64,000 nt of DNA from Notospermus geniculatus (GCA_002633025.1 NMRB01001767.1:17124-81123); one strand, 5' to 3'; shown: positions 22,646 to 33,621, numbered from the stretch's first letter. Translations and numbers: made by a program. The notes: generated by a model from the letters alone, not told the origin.

Positions 22646-23686
22646 CCCGTATGTGTCCTTAATGGAGAGGTTCCACTGTGCATGTACCTCTTTAACCATC
22701 ACTTGGTTCGACTGGGCCGAGACCAGTGACCCATTTCATTACGTTTTAACCTTGAAAAAAATGTACCCATTGCAAGTTACATACAGTACTAGGAATTTTA
22801 GGAGAGTTGATGGCTATTGAACGTCTTCTGATACGGAGCGTGGGTGTTCCCCATTCTTAAGATTTGCATTACCATCTTCCACCGATGTGGCTAGAGAGGG
22901 CACTGTCAGATGGTATCTGTATACTAGCTGCGATTTGTGCTCGGCCGTCTCGTGGCAGCACTGCTTGGCATAAGGAAGCAAAAAAGACGAAAAAACGCAC
23001 CGCACCCAAAAATGGAGAAAAAAATCTGCACTCTATCTGAGATGATGCACAAACGAAATATTGACTCATGGCATTTTTGCTTGTTTGACAACTATTAATT
23101 TTCGTTCGTAATCACACCAGCTACGCCAGCTACTAGAATAATTTTCCTCAATTAGGCAAACATTATGATGCGTAATGGCACAATGAGACTGAATCACAAG
23201 CACTAAAATAATTTCTAGAGTGATAAAGAAGTTATCAATCATATTGATGAGCCTGTTTTTATGTAACAAAAGACTAATTTTAACTCAATGCTGGCGTCAC
23301 TAATTAGTCACATCATTGTTTTTCTCCGAGACAAGTGAAACTAAATCAGACGGATGAAACTGGCGAAGCGGGTACATTGTATGGCAAAGTTCATTTGTGC
23401 TGCTAATCCTGTTCAATTTCAGTGATGCAGACGTTTTGTTTTTAGTGGGGAAGTTCGCCAGATTAATTTCCGATATCGACAAAATTCACGAATAATAGAA
23501 CTGAAAGTAGGTCACTGGTGCTGTTATTTTAAACTGGGTTTTCTAATTGAATGACGATCATTAAATTCTTTTGTCGACGCAAACTTTTACGTCACTGTTT
23601 GTGGCATTCTTCATGAATAACGGATCACAAAAAAACTTTGGTTTAAAGTACAACTCGGCGTGAGAAGATGCCAAATATAGCCTTAA
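22646..23686. other. No gene seen
   Basis: Several opposite 60-67-codon frames overlap one another near 22814-23269 without motifs. Nothing else recognised. Confidence 0.4.
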
Positions 23687-23867
23687 GGCGCTGCTCCACG
23701 TGACAGTTTTCTGTCGAAAGTTTGCTGTCAGATAGTAACTGTCGAAAGACTGTCCCGTGGAAGTTGTTCAGCTAGTGACTGTATGACAGCAATTATTGCT
23801 GTCTGACAGCAATGACTGATGATCTGAAGTAAACTTCCGACAGAAAACTGTCACGTGGAGCGGCGCC
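23687..23867. mobile_element. 181-bp inverted-repeat element, ends GGCGCTGCTCCACGTGACAG
   Basis: The left end GGCGCTGCTCCACGTGACAG and the right end CTGTCACGTGGAGCGGCGCC are near-perfect inverses; pairing continues through TTTTCTGTCG(A/G)AAGT. The interior is a set of CTGTC/GACAG half-palindromes (for example CTGTCTGACAG). Flanks are TTAA and TTTA; the target size is not resolved. Confidence 0.75.
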
Positions 23868-23899
23868 TTTACTCTTGTAACACACAAATATGGAGTTCG

Positions 23900-24005
23900 C
23901 AAAGACACCGAAACGCCAACGCCAACGCGAAACCCATTGTTCAATGCCACGAAGAGAGCACCGAACAAAAGGATAGACGTTCGCGTTGGCGTTTCGGGGG
24001 CTTTG
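23900..24005. mobile_element. 106-bp hairpin, arms GAAACGCCAACGCGAA
   Basis: CAAAGACACCGAAACGCCAA on the left pairs with TTGGCGTTTCGGGGGCTTTG on the right, with a loop of about 50 bases. The left arm carries an extra tandem CGCCAA. It sits 32 bp from the preceding element. Class unknown. Confidence 0.6.
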
Positions 24006-24524
24006 TGAAAACTGTATACTATACCAGTACGTCTACTTCAAAACACCTTTTTCCACCTCACAGTTTGTGCCGATCTCCACAAATAATTGTCTACAAATAT
24101 AACTTGTGTTTTAACATAGTCCTTGAGCTTAGTCATCACACAAACAGGGTGTAATGAACTCGGCTCGAGAGGATGTATGTAATGTAGCCTTACTCTTTTA
24201 ATAAGTCTACGGTGCTTGAAAAGAAAACCATTAACTCTAAATATCAGCCCTTTCCATTATTGTTTGACAAAGGATGACATGAAGAGGGCACTCCCTGTGA
24301 GGGATAAAGAGATGTAAATGGAGGAAAAGCCAAGTGTGTGAAGAGTATCTGATTCATAGAAATGGCATTTCGCGAGTAAAGGCGGGGCCTATGAACCTCT
24401 AGTTATGGACAAGTTTGATTTTCAGGAAACCAATCTTTTCCTCTTATAGCCTACACGCCGCAAATGGTGAATCGTGGAGTTTAATTTTCAGGAAAATTTA
24501 TCTCTTTCTCTTCCACACGCAGAT
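24006..24524. other. No feature recognised
   Basis: AT-rich sequence without recognisable genes or repeats. Confidence 0.4.
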
Positions 24525-25295
24525 ATCCAACATAGAGCACAAAGAACGACACACAAAATGATAAAATAGGTATGAAGTCGTCTCCGAATTTTGCAAATTT
24601 TCTACCCCAAGCGGGATCTTCCTCAGGCACTTTCTAGTAGATATCCCAGAAGTAAACTAGAACTGTGGTCCCTACATCAGAAAATGGAAATTGAGTGAAG
24701 AAAGGGCAAGGAGGGGTATGACTCTGTGGCACAGCAGTCAGGTTCTTGGGGTTCCCATCCTCCTGGAAAGCAGGGAGGGCAGGGGTTGGGGGCGAGGCGG
24801 GGAAGGAGCCGGGCGGGGAGCAGACTGTCTTCAGAGATCAGAGGAAGGGCAAAGTGGTCGAGCTGGATACGGATCCATCGTACGAGCCCGAAGCAAACAA
24901 AAACAACTGAGGGAGATATTTAACTTCATCACTTCAGGATAAAACAGTCTTCAAAAACCACCGTAAGCTAATTTTTTTGAAACTATCTAACCTTTCAGAC
25001 CTGGATACAAATATTGACTATATGATGGTACTACTTGATTTTGCAGTGATTGAGTGGTTTTCTTGGAATCGTGTGCCAATTGAGTGTGGAAGAAGATAGA
25101 TAGAAATAAAAATTTCCTACCTACCCAGTGATATCAAGATGGTCCCTACATTGATATCGTAGGGACCATAATGACGACGATTCCAATTCAGATCATAATA
25201 TTGGAATCTTCATCATTTACTTCTGGGATCTCTACTAGAAAATGCCTGAGGAAGACCCCGGTTGGGGTCGAAAATTAACACATGCCACAGACAAT
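24525..25295. mobile_element. 770-bp element bounded by inverted arms of hairpin family R3
   Basis: The left arm (24525-24655, AACATAGAGCACAAAGAACG ... CTTCCTCAGGCACTTTCTAG) and the right arm (25215-25292, CATTTACTTCTGGGATCTCT ... GGTTGGGGTCGAAAAT) are inverse copies of the repeat seen as a tight hairpin at 32241-32465 and 46310-46522. The interior holds a G/A-rich stretch near 24700-24900 and a small palindrome at 25139-25170 (TGGTCCCTAC ... GTAGGGACCA). It is either a longer parental form or two independent insertions. Confidence 0.5.
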
Positions 25296-25800
25296 GAGCT
25301 GACATAACTGAATAGAAAAATGGGTCTTACGCCAATGCCTTTTTTTCCTTTTTCGAATGATCTATCTTTCGCGGCAATTAATCGCCTAGATTCTACATAG
25401 CTCCATTCTTCCAATCAATTAACCAGCAAATTGTTTCTGGGTAAGAATTATGGCCAATTTATTTGAAGATGGCAGATATTTGGTGAGCGTGTTACAAAAC
25501 ATATTGAACTGAGTACTGATAATAGCTTACTATGTCCTTACAAAGTGCCCAAGTCATTTTCAAGCTGACGAACAATAAAACAAATTCTAGACTCCTTAGC
25601 GAGGTGGAAGAAGATAATGCAATGTTTATTTTTGAGACCATCAGGTCTCAGATTTGAAACCCTTTTTGCAAATAAAGTCATTTTGTTTCCTTCTGCAGTT
25701 CAAATTGTAAGGGTCAATTTGTTGGTGACTTACATCAAATTCTGAGGGTGTTACATGTACAGACACGAGTACTAAATTGTCCTGGATAACATAATTTCCT
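25296..25800. other. No feature recognised
   Basis: AT-rich sequence; no gene, no repeat identified. Confidence 0.4.
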
Positions 25801-26112
25801 CCCGCTTTGAAACTGCTTCAGTTGAAGCGATCCTGAAAGTATCACTAATAGACGGCGTTAGCTGTCCGATTCGGAGAATCCCCGCTGGGAATCTGTGAAT
25901 ACACAGTGTATATTTTGTACACGTATCTTAGCCAATCAGAACGTGTGTTACGGCGGCATCGGTTATACCTGTGATGATGGCTTATGATTGGATCCCTCGT
26001 CAAACATCGCCGCCTATTGATGATCCTTCACTTTTGGCGCCAAGCATGCCAGTGTTTAGTGGGCGTCTATACATGTACCTACATGATGTATGGCCAACTG
26101 AACACTGAAGAC
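25801..26112. repeat. Dispersed repeat family R1, copy 2
   Basis: Matches 538-828 along its length (CTAATAGACGGCGTTAGCTG near 25849, GCCAGTGTTTAGTGGG near 26050), with a small insertion containing TACATGTACCTACATG before the right edge. Confidence 0.75.
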
Positions 26113-26702
26113 GATTGTATGATTAACATTGATGCTCAACAATGCTATTCATTATCATTCTCACCAACTACAAACTGCTGTCAGCTAATTTGTCCCAGCC
26201 ACACCTAGATGTCCACAATAATTAGCCCTCACTCATTCCAACACAATCTTGTCCTACCATTTGGCGTCTTTAGTTGATCAAGATATGCTTGTAATTACAG
26301 TGCAATTACACCCTGCCTCGTCTTTCTTGGAGGTGGTGGACTTCGAGGTTACATGGATAGTCCGTGATTTGTATCTTCGCTTTCTTTCGGAATGTCCTTT
26401 CTTCCGTTGTCGTTGATGCTTGAAGACGATGATGCATCGGCCGTGGTGGATTCCTTCGACTAATCAGGCCACAATGGGGGATAATTAGTAAGAAAATATT
26501 GCGGGATGACATCATAACATCAGTCATTTCATAACAGGTCGCCGTCGCTAAAGTACGCTGGACTCTGAATCAATTCCGCGAAGTCGGCGTCCAGATTTGG
26601 TCGTGCGTCGGACGCCGAAGGGTTTGCGTGGAAGTATAAACTAGGCTTAAGATCGCGCGTTGGTCGCCAGCGATGGTCGTGCGTCGAAGTATAAACTAGG
26701 CT
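26113..26702. other. No gene; an 18-bp direct repeat
   Basis: GAAGTATAAACTAGGCTT occurs at 26631-26648 and again at 26686-26703, in a locally GC-rich stretch with repeated GGTCGTGCGTCG. The second copy abuts the first SINE tail. Nothing else recognised. Confidence 0.5.
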
Positions 26703-26703
26703 T

Positions 26704-26790
26704 TATGCGAGGGTCCGTGGGTTCGAATCCGGTAGGAAGCAATGTCTTTCACCTTAGAGGCCCGACTTCTATTTCATATCCTTATGTGAC
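26704..26790 (+). mobile_element. tRNA-derived SINE, 5'-truncated copy
   Basis: Contains a near-perfect RNA polymerase III B-box, GGTTCGAATCC (26720-26730). The tail AGGAAGCNATNTCTTTCACCTTAG is shared with the fuller copy 200 bp downstream. The A-box half is missing. It is probably a truncated or recombined SINE and not a functional tRNA gene. Confidence 0.65.
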
Positions 26791-26902
26791 CCCTTGCATA
26801 ACATAAAACTGTTTGGGTTCGGAGATTGGATTACTCGCAAGGTACATGTACTTTAAAGGGACGCCTCGTTTAACGTGCGTCATAACCATCTTTTTTGAAG
26901 AT

Positions 26903-27045
26903 GGGGATTTGGCCTAGTGGTTAAGGCCTGCTGCCCCTTAGTGCTGGCGATTGATGCCTCATGCGAGGGTCCGTGGGTTCGAGTTCGGTAGGAAGCTATA
27001 TCTTTCACCTTAGAAACCCGTTCTTATTTCATGCCTTGCAAATTT
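26903..27045 (+). mobile_element. tRNA-derived SINE with A and B boxes
   Basis: The head GGGGATTTGGCCTAGTGGTT contains an A-box-like TGGCCTAGTGG. A self-pairing GGCC / GGCC D-arm surrounds TAGTGGTTAA. The B-box GGTTCGAGTTC is at 26976-26986, about 66 bp after the A-box, the wide spacing of Leu/Ser-type tRNAs. The 3' ends do not pair as an acceptor stem, so it is a SINE head and not a tRNA. The tail lacks a clear poly-A tract. Confidence 0.7.
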
Positions 27046-27069
27046 CGGGGATATCACATCCTCTTTCTA

Positions 27070-27269
27070 CGAAAGCCCAGAATGCTCATTCAAAATTCAA
27101 CTTTGAATTTTGAATTTTGAAGTGGCGCTATTATTCACTTTCACTTTTTTATTTATTATTCACATTAATTCAATATTGAATTTTGAATTTTGAAGTGGCA
27201 ATTTTCTCACTTCAAAATTCAAAATTCAAAGTTGAATTTTGAATTTTGAATGAGCATTCTGGGCTTTCG
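27070..27269. mobile_element. 200-bp MITE with TA target, ends CGAAAGCCCAGAATGC
   Basis: The left end CGAAAGCCCAGAATGCTCAT and its exact inverse at the right are flanked by TA (27068-27069, 27270-27271). The interior consists of AATTCAAAATTC / GAATTTTGAATT palindromic units. The TA target suggests Tc1/mariner-type mobilisation. Confidence 0.85.
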
Positions 27270-27271
27270 TA

Positions 27272-27592
27272 TCTTTCCGTAAGTGTAAGCATTTCATCAG
27301 GACATCGACTTTTCTCGTTGTCACTGATTTATTAATGAACTACTCTGTAATCAGTTTACCGCATGGTTTAAGATACTTTGACATGAAATAAGAATAAACG
27401 AGTGAGTCCGTCTCTCTCTCGTACAATAGTGTAATTAGAAGAAGTTCCCGAATCATATCTATCAGGTGGAGTACCAATGTAAAAACACAATAGAAAATAC
27501 GGAGTTTCTTCAGAAGCTTAAGATTTAATATAAATTTTGTATAACCATTCATACAATACGCTACCTTCTCGAGAGATTACAGTCATCGAGAC
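27272..27592. other. No feature recognised
   Basis: AT-rich sequence with no recognised gene or repeat. Confidence 0.4.
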
Positions 27593-27595
27593 AAT

Positions 27596-27838
27596 AGCCG
27601 TGGTTACACTACACAGAATTCCCCGGGTTTTTTGACACCCGGGTCTAGCCCGGCTGTGAAAAATCCCTCCTGAGGCCCGGTGCCCGTCAACACTACTCAC
27701 ATTTTGTGACGGGGACCTAAATTAAGCCCTCCAAAAACCGTTCGAACTCGGAGGGGATTATTACACCGCGTTTTTAACAGGTGTGGACAGAAAAAACCCG
27801 GGTTCGACACGGGTTTTTTATGTAGTGTAACGAGGGCT
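27596..27838. mobile_element. 243-bp MITE, ends AGCC-TGGTTACACTACA, target AAT
   Basis: The left end AGCCGTGGTTACACTACACA and the right end (inverse, AGCCCTCGTTACACTACATA) are matched for about 20 bp. AAT flanks both sides (27593-27595, 27839-27841). The interior is dominated by CCCGGGT / ACCCGGG palindromes. A larger member is at 30185-30643. A 3-bp target fits PIF/Harbinger. Confidence 0.75.
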
Positions 27839-27841
27839 AAT

Positions 27842-28249
27842 AAGAAAACTGTTGTGTTTTTTTCTGTGGTGTTCGTCAGATCCATCCATGTGGCACGAAC
27901 GGTAGAATTCCCATGGTTATAGTCCGGTAGATGCCCTCCATATTGGGTACGCGAAGCAACGGATGATACTTTTGACCAGGTCTGTCGCAAGTCAACTTGC
28001 CCACATTCGCATTCGGAACACTTCGGGTCTTTCCGTCATTCTTCGGAAAAGCCCCTCGGATGTCATACATGCGCGGAGTGATTCTGGACGTGATCACGTA
28101 GAATTGTTAGGCTGCCGCATCACTCATGGCAGGTAGCAACCTCCGCGAACAACACAGTAAAAAAAGTGGTGTAACCCTTACACCGAAAATCGGTGTTCCC
28201 TTTCCGAGGACACTACTTTTCGGTGTTCATAACGGTGTCGACCAAAAAT
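27842..28249. other. No gene seen
   Basis: Contains a short ACACCGAAAATCGGTGTT palindrome near 28178-28195 in an otherwise unremarkable stretch. Overlapping minus-strand frames near 27876-28097 have no motif. Confidence 0.4.
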
Positions 28250-28390
28250 AATGCCTCGAAGTTCTGTAGCACCCTTCCCATCCGAGCACGTTCATGAAGT
28301 TCGTAGAGTGTAAAAGGTTGCCACTACGTCCACTCCGTTCGCCAACATTTTCAAGACGTACTGAGAACTAGCTCAGTGTGATGGGGCATT
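28250..28390. repeat. Dispersed repeat family R2, copy 2 (short)
   Basis: Matches 8508-8668 and 47396-47572 with internal deletions: GTTCTGTAGCACCCTTCCCA, then CATTTTCAAGACGTACTGAG and CTCAGTGTGATGGGG. Confidence 0.65.
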
Positions 28391-28814
28391 AAGAAGAGTT
28401 TCATATTTTTGCTCCGATCCTACTCCTTGTCTATGTCTGAGTCGGCCGTCTTCGGGACAATACTGTCTGTTGACGGTATTTTTATGTCTTAAGTTGCTTT
28501 GTAAAACTGAAGTAGGCCTAATCGGATTTACACTGTTAGAGTTCTCAAACGTGAAAAAGAAGATGCCCGACTGAAATCAACTTGAACACTTAAAGCAAAC
28601 AAAGAATGCGATGACTTAATTCTAAGATGAAATAAGAGTTACATGTAGTCCTAATTCATGTGACATTTTAAAACCAGCCTGTTTTCGATCACAAGGGACT
28701 GATTATTGGGTAGCGGTGCACATGTAAATGTACTCGTAGTGTACTCAGTGATGTCAGTTGATGAAGCATGATGTTCTTTGGGTTCAATGTTCAGCAGTTT
28801 GTACATGTGTACAA
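28391..28814. other. No feature recognised
   Basis: AT-rich sequence; no gene or repeat recognised. Confidence 0.4.
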
Positions 28815-28816
28815 TA

Positions 28817-29216
28817 GGGAGGTTTTCGCACATCTGACGAAACACGAAGAACGAAATACGAATTTGGACTTCACTTACATGACGTAATGTCTTTTTTAGG
28901 AGATGGTTGGTACCAAAAATATCGTCTGCTGCAAGAGCATCTTTTAGCGTATGACGTTAGACCGATAGAATTTACGGTGTACATGTATATCAAAATTCGA
29001 AATTTATCTTTCGTTCCCACTTCGTACCTACGAAGTGGAAATTTAAAAAAATCAAGATGCACCATAACTCTCTCGATCTTACATTACGTGCTAAAAGACG
29101 CTCTGGCAACAGGGACATTTGCGGTAGCAACCATCTCCAGAAATACATTAGGTCCTGGAAATGAAGTTGAATTTCGTATTTCGACTTCGTGTTCCGTCAG
29201 ACTTGCGAAACCTCCC
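28817..29216. mobile_element. 400-bp hairpin MITE, family GGGAGGTTTCGC, target TA
   Basis: The ends GGGAGGTTTTCGCACATCTG and CAGACTTGCGAAACCTCCC are flanked by TA (28815-28816, 29217-29218). Long arms pair through ACGAAACACGAAGAACG, CATGACGTAATGT and GGAGATGGTTGGTACC. This is the cleanest copy of the element also at 9216 and 13513. No transposase. Confidence 0.88.
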
Positions 29217-29218
29217 TA

Positions 29219-29840
29219 ATCGGTATGGAACAAAAAACCCGAACCGACATATAGTGAATACGTAACAGATAAAAATATTATGTACGGTAGAATAGGAAAA
29301 CTATTCGACAAGTTTTATCCTCGCGTAGGTTTTATGCAAATTGCATCGCGGCTGATGATGGCTAAAACGATTTATGAGTGCATCACTCCAAAAACTTCAG
29401 ATTAATATTTTATATTTCATGATGCGCTCTGGATTTTGCATCCGTGCTCCTCTGCATCCTGTTGCTGCTGTCACGACACATGATGGATGTACGAGGAAAA
29501 AGAGATGTTTACATGAATCTGATCTGGGTTTAGGATCAATACGACTACACGTGTTTATGCTGCTAGTTCGATTCAATCATGTGATACTGTTTCGATGACG
29601 GATGAGCAGAAACACATGTTAACTACATGTACTTGTGTCTGAATTGGATTTCCTCGAACGGTTAGGACAAGATGGCCACGGCAGTACAATGTATGAAACG
29701 AACGGCTACCAAAAAAGGTGAAAGGTGTGCCCCATAGTTTACGAGCAACTATGAGAGTTCAGAAAGGAATCCAAGTCTCCCTGGAATCAAAGTCCGGTCT
29801 TATTGTTCGGCGAGGGATTAGAATATATGGCTAGAGAGAC
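29219..29840. other. No feature recognised
   Basis: Unremarkable sequence with a few short frames and no motif. Confidence 0.4.
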
Positions 29841-29843
29841 CAG

Positions 29844-29950
29844 GGTCCATATTCATAAACATACTTAAGTCAAAGAGTGACACTTATCTTTTGTGTTGAA
29901 CAAAGGATAAGTGTCACATTTAGACTTAAGTAGTTTTATGAATATGGACC
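29844..29950. mobile_element. 107-bp hairpin MITE, ends GGTCCATATTCATAAA, target CAG
   Basis: GGTCCATATTCATAAACATA at the left is mirrored by TTTTATGAATATGGACC at the right. The AGTGACACTTATC / GATAAGTGTCAC arms close around a short loop. CAG flanks both ends (29841-29843, 29951-29953). A half copy of the same element starts at the unknown base 41084. Confidence 0.85.
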
Positions 29951-29969
29951 CAGGACCATTCGAGTATAA

Positions 29970-30919
29970 CCTTACAATAGCGGGCTATTGTTTGGCGGAT
30001 CTGCATTCCTAGGACGCTGATTCCTGTCACACCTGTCGTTTTTTGTGTGTTCTTTATCTCCCAGTGTTTCCATACTACAATAGCTAGAGGAAGCATGACC
30101 TTTCAAAAGGGGGACAGAAAAAATCTTCGTTCTCGATTCACTGAGTTTCCATTCAATGAGGGGAACCACTGAGAAGGGAACACTAGCTGTGGTTACACTA
30201 CATAGAAATCCCCGGGCTTTTTGAGCCCGTGTCAAGCCCGGGCCTGCAAAAAACCCGCCTGAGACCCGGCGAGCGTCTACACTACTAAAATCTAGCTGAA
30301 CTTAATTGCTACGCCCGGCGATAGGGTCGCTACTGGCACGCACTCTTCACGAAGAGGAGGCGCCAAATTAGAGTGCTGGCTTTTTACCGCGCATGCCCAC
30401 AAGACACGCCGCCTGTCGCGGTGTTCAAGAACTAGACAAAGCCCGGGTCTATTGCGTCTACACTACTTAAAAAACCCGCAGGAGACGCGGGTCTAAATTA
30501 AGCCCTCCAAAAACCCTTCGAAATCGGAGGGTTCAAAAAGCCCGGGCTTTTCATCCCCGGGTCTATTAGACCCGCGCTTTTAACAGGTGTAAACAGAAAA
30601 AGCCCGGATGAGACGCGGATTTTTATGTAGTGTAAACAGGGCTCATGTGGCGTGGTTCGGTGTCGAGGTGTGTGTATTGTGATGTGTACATGTACTGCAA
30701 TTCTTTCCAGAGAGGGTTTCTCATAGCATTTTCTTTTCAGCCTTGTGTTGTTGTCTGACTATGAAAGGCGAATTGCTTCTCATCTTAGCTTTTCTTAGCA
30801 TATCCCACGACCTGACTCAAGTAGAACAGTCGATGTGATATAGGAACCACGAAAATAAATTACGTTGTCGAAAACCTCAATATGTAGATTTAATAACCTA
30901 CGCAACCAAGGCAATTTAC
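29970..30919. repeat. Direct duplication, unit 1 (with insertion)
   Basis: Matches 31087-31566 once the 459-bp insertion at 30185-30643 is removed. Shared landmarks are TTGGCGGATCTGCATTCCTA, CTTTCAAAAGGGGGACAG and CATATCCCACGACCTGACTC. It differs from unit 2 by many substitutions and indels, so it is older than a haplotype duplication. Confidence 0.85.
30185..30643. mobile_element. 459-bp element related to 27596-27838, absent from the second unit
   Basis: The ends AGCTGTGGTTACACTACATA and the inverse of AGCCCTGTTTACACTACATA match the 27596 element. The interior has many CCCGGGCTTTT and CCGGGTCT blocks and a repeated internal ACACTACT boundary. Unit 2 reads GGGAACACTCTGGCTTGG at the corresponding site, showing it without the insert. 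The target duplication is blurred. Confidence 0.75.
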
Positions 30920-31086
30920 ACTGCCCTTGGGGGTGGGGCGGGCCCCCCAGCCATAACGAGGTATAGTGGGTGGGCTCGGACTGCTATTTTCTCACTACTG
31001 CAGTCAGTGAACAATATGGCATGTGCAGTCAAACAATATATTTGCGTGAACGCAAAGTTGCGAAGGCTTCATAAATATGGCCCCAG
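30920..31086. other. Spacer between duplicated units
   Basis: 165 bp with a GC-rich GGGTGGGGCGGGCCCCCC stretch near 30931. The right part, CTTCATAAATATGGCCCC (31068-31085), looks like the end of a GGCC-type hairpin element without its left partner. Confidence 0.4.
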
Positions 31087-31566
31087 CCTTACAAAGCAGG
31101 CTATTATTTGGCGGATCTGCATTCCTAGGACGCTGATTCCTGTCACACCTGTAGTTTTGTTTGTGTTTTTCTTTACTATATCCCAGTGTTTCCATCTACG
31201 AGAGACTGCTATACAGGGACAATGACCTTTCAAAAGGGGGACAGAAAAAATCTTCATTCTCGATTCACTGAGTTTCCATTCAGTGAGGGGAACCACTGAG
31301 AAGGGAACACTCTGGCTTGGTTCGGTGTCAAGGTGTGTGTATTTTGATGTGTACAGCAATTCTTTCCAGAGAGGGTTTCTCATTCTTCTCAGCCTTGTTG
31401 TCTGACTATGAAAGGAAAATTGCTTCTCATCTTAGCTTTTCTTAGCATATCCCACGACCTGACTCAAGTAGAATAGTCGATGTGATATAGGAACCACGAA
31501 AATAAATTACGTTGTCGAAAACCTCAATATGTAGATTTAATAACCTACGCAACCAAGGCAATTTAC
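31087..31566. repeat. Direct duplication, unit 2 (empty site)
   Basis: Second copy of the segment described at 29970. It lacks the 459-bp element and ends with the same GCAACCAAGGCAATTTAC. Confidence 0.85.
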
Positions 31567-32240
31567 TGAGTTTACTGTCTGAAGACTTGCCTTTGTCGTT
31601 AGGACATTTCTGTTTGAAAGTACATTTGAAGCTCTATCAGACACGACGGTCCAAGACTACTTTTTTATGTAAACAGAAAAATGCAATTATTATAAAATGT
31701 TTAAGCATTTGTTGGGCAGTATGAATATTTACCAGACATACATATTTGAACTGCAGCAGTCCAAATAAATGTGTTTTGGTTAAAAAGCAACATATTATCG
31801 AAAGGGTGACGACCGCTTTATTGCACATATGGGAATTATCAAGAACTCAGAAAACTAGTCAATATAATTGTTTTTTTCCGTTAATGCAGTTTAATATAGT
31901 CAGTCGCGTCGCTGGAAGTATAGAACCAGTCACATGGGATTTCTTAAATGACGTCATTATGCCGCTTATGTGATATCTGATCAAATATATGGGACGTGTG
32001 ATGATCCCGAGATATGCCAAGTGATGACATTGAAAATGTATAACGCAACAGCTGTAGATTTATTTAAATGTCAAGTCTCTTCATACGACTGAGTCTCTCA
32101 TCCTCAGCTGTAGCAGCAGTTCGTACCGGATGGAAACACGTAAAGCAGATACATGTACGCTCCCATTGTTAAGTCGGCCTACAATCGTGACAAAAACCCT
32201 GTTCTGCACTAAGTTTCGGCCAACGCCACTGTTTCTGAAC
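31567..32240. other. No gene seen
   Basis: AT-rich sequence with overlapping opposite short frames and no recognised motif. Confidence 0.4.
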
Positions 32241-32465
32241 TATCCAATATAGAGCACAAAGAACGACACAAAATGATATAAAAGGAAACGTCGTCTCCAA
32301 ATCTCGCAAATTTTCGACCCCAACCTGGGTCTTCCTCAGGCACTTTCTAGTAGAGATCCCAGAAGTGAATTCACTACTAGAAAGTGTCTGAGGAAGACCC
32401 CGGTTGGGGTCGAAAGTTTGCGAGAATTGGAGACGACGTTTCCTCTTATATCGTGAACGTTCAGC
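32241..32465. mobile_element. 225-bp hairpin repeat, family R3 (copy with tight arms)
   Basis: Arms of about 95 bp pair: GTCGTCTCCAAATCTCGCAA with TTGCGAGAATTGGAGACGAC, and CCTCAGGCACTTTCTAGTAG with its inverse. The centre is GATCCCAGAAGTGAATTCAC. Outer sequence AATATAGAGCACAAAGAACG recurs at 24530 and, inverted, at 46500. Members occur at 24525-25295, 46310-46522 and as single arms at about 3020 and 52705. Confidence 0.75.
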
Positions 32466-32762
32466 AGTGTGGTACTTCTTCTTTGGGGCTTTGTCTATTC
32501 CCAAGGCTTTTTAACGCCGTGTTCTTTTTGTGGGGAAACCATGCAGATATAGACTGAATCTGATACATCTGCTGTGTGGTATATGTGGGGTGTTTTCATG
32601 ACTTGGGACATTTGGTGATGGCAGTAATCCGGAGAAGGTGTGCTAAATACCGTGATGCGTCATTACAGTGGGAAGTCTTGCCCATGGGATTATTCGGTAG
32701 GGTAATGCCTATTGACGTAAGCTTCGCCATAAGGCACCCACTGTCCGTTCGAATTCGTCAAT
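32466..32762. other. No feature recognised
   Basis: A short stretch with no identified gene or repeat. Confidence 0.4.
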
Positions 32763-32763
32763 A

Positions 32764-32907
32764 GGGAGGTTTAGAAGTCAAACGAAAAACGTTAACTTTA
32801 CGACAACGTTATTTTTCATACTTTAACCAAATTTTATATTGCATTTTCGGTACAAAAATAACGTTGTCGTTAACGTTTACGTTTATCATTTGATTTCTAA
32901 ACCTCCC
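32764..32907. mobile_element. 144-bp hairpin MITE, ends GGGAGGTTTAGAAGTCAAA, target TA
   Basis: GGGAGGTTTAGAAGTCAAAC is mirrored by TGATTTCTAAACCTCCC. The inner ACGACAACGTTATTTTT / AAAAATAACGTTGTCGT parts also pair. TA flanks both ends. It shares only the first nine bases (GGGAGGTTT) with the 28817 family, so it is a different family with the same terminus. Confidence 0.85.
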
Positions 32908-32909
32908 TA

Positions 32910-33621
32910 ATAATTCAGTTTTTCCCTCTTGCTCCGTTATTACTCAACCAATGCAAACCTAAAGTCTGTCATATTGATTTTAATTGGGGAGGGTAGGAGA
33001 AGGGCACAACATAAACTTCTACATCATCATGCCCTGCTTTTTGTTCTCGAGGCTAAAACACGGAGAAAAAGTTTCAACACAGCAGACTTTTGACTGATGC
33101 ACCTTATTCTTATCTGATGCCATCAACAATCGATGGAGTCACAAAATGAGGCTCGTAAACTAATTTTCGATTGTGAGAGAGATTTCTAATTAAATCGAAC
33201 ACAATCCTGGGGAATCCTGATTTAAATTCCTTCGCAGTCTAACTAAATTTCCGGGCGATTTGCTGCGGGATTATAAATCAATTATTGTAAGTTCAATGAT
33301 GATATTACAACCGTTTGGTTAAACGATTTAGTGGGTGTTAACGCGAGGAATGTGATAGTACGAATGGGAAATTGGTAATGCTTAGTGGCGTCGAGCTGTA
33401 AAGAAAAGAATTTTCAGAAAATAAGGAAAGATACAGATTTCAATTTACATCCTTTCAATACGCAGATAAGCTTTTAACCTACGTTCCCGTACAATCTGTC
33501 ACTTATCCTGACAAACACCTTCATTCATTTGAACAACACCCACGGCGGCTTATCAAGATAAAACCTGCCTGAAAACATTTCGACCATTACTACCGTTGAC
33601 CCTCATTGCGCATTTACCCTT
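32910..33621. other. No feature recognised
   Basis: AT-rich sequence; no gene or repeat recognised. Confidence 0.4.

Noticed and set aside
26903-27000. Functional tRNA gene
   Set aside because: A and B boxes are present, but acceptor ends do not pair and there is a shared non-tRNA tail with a second copy, so it is a SINE.
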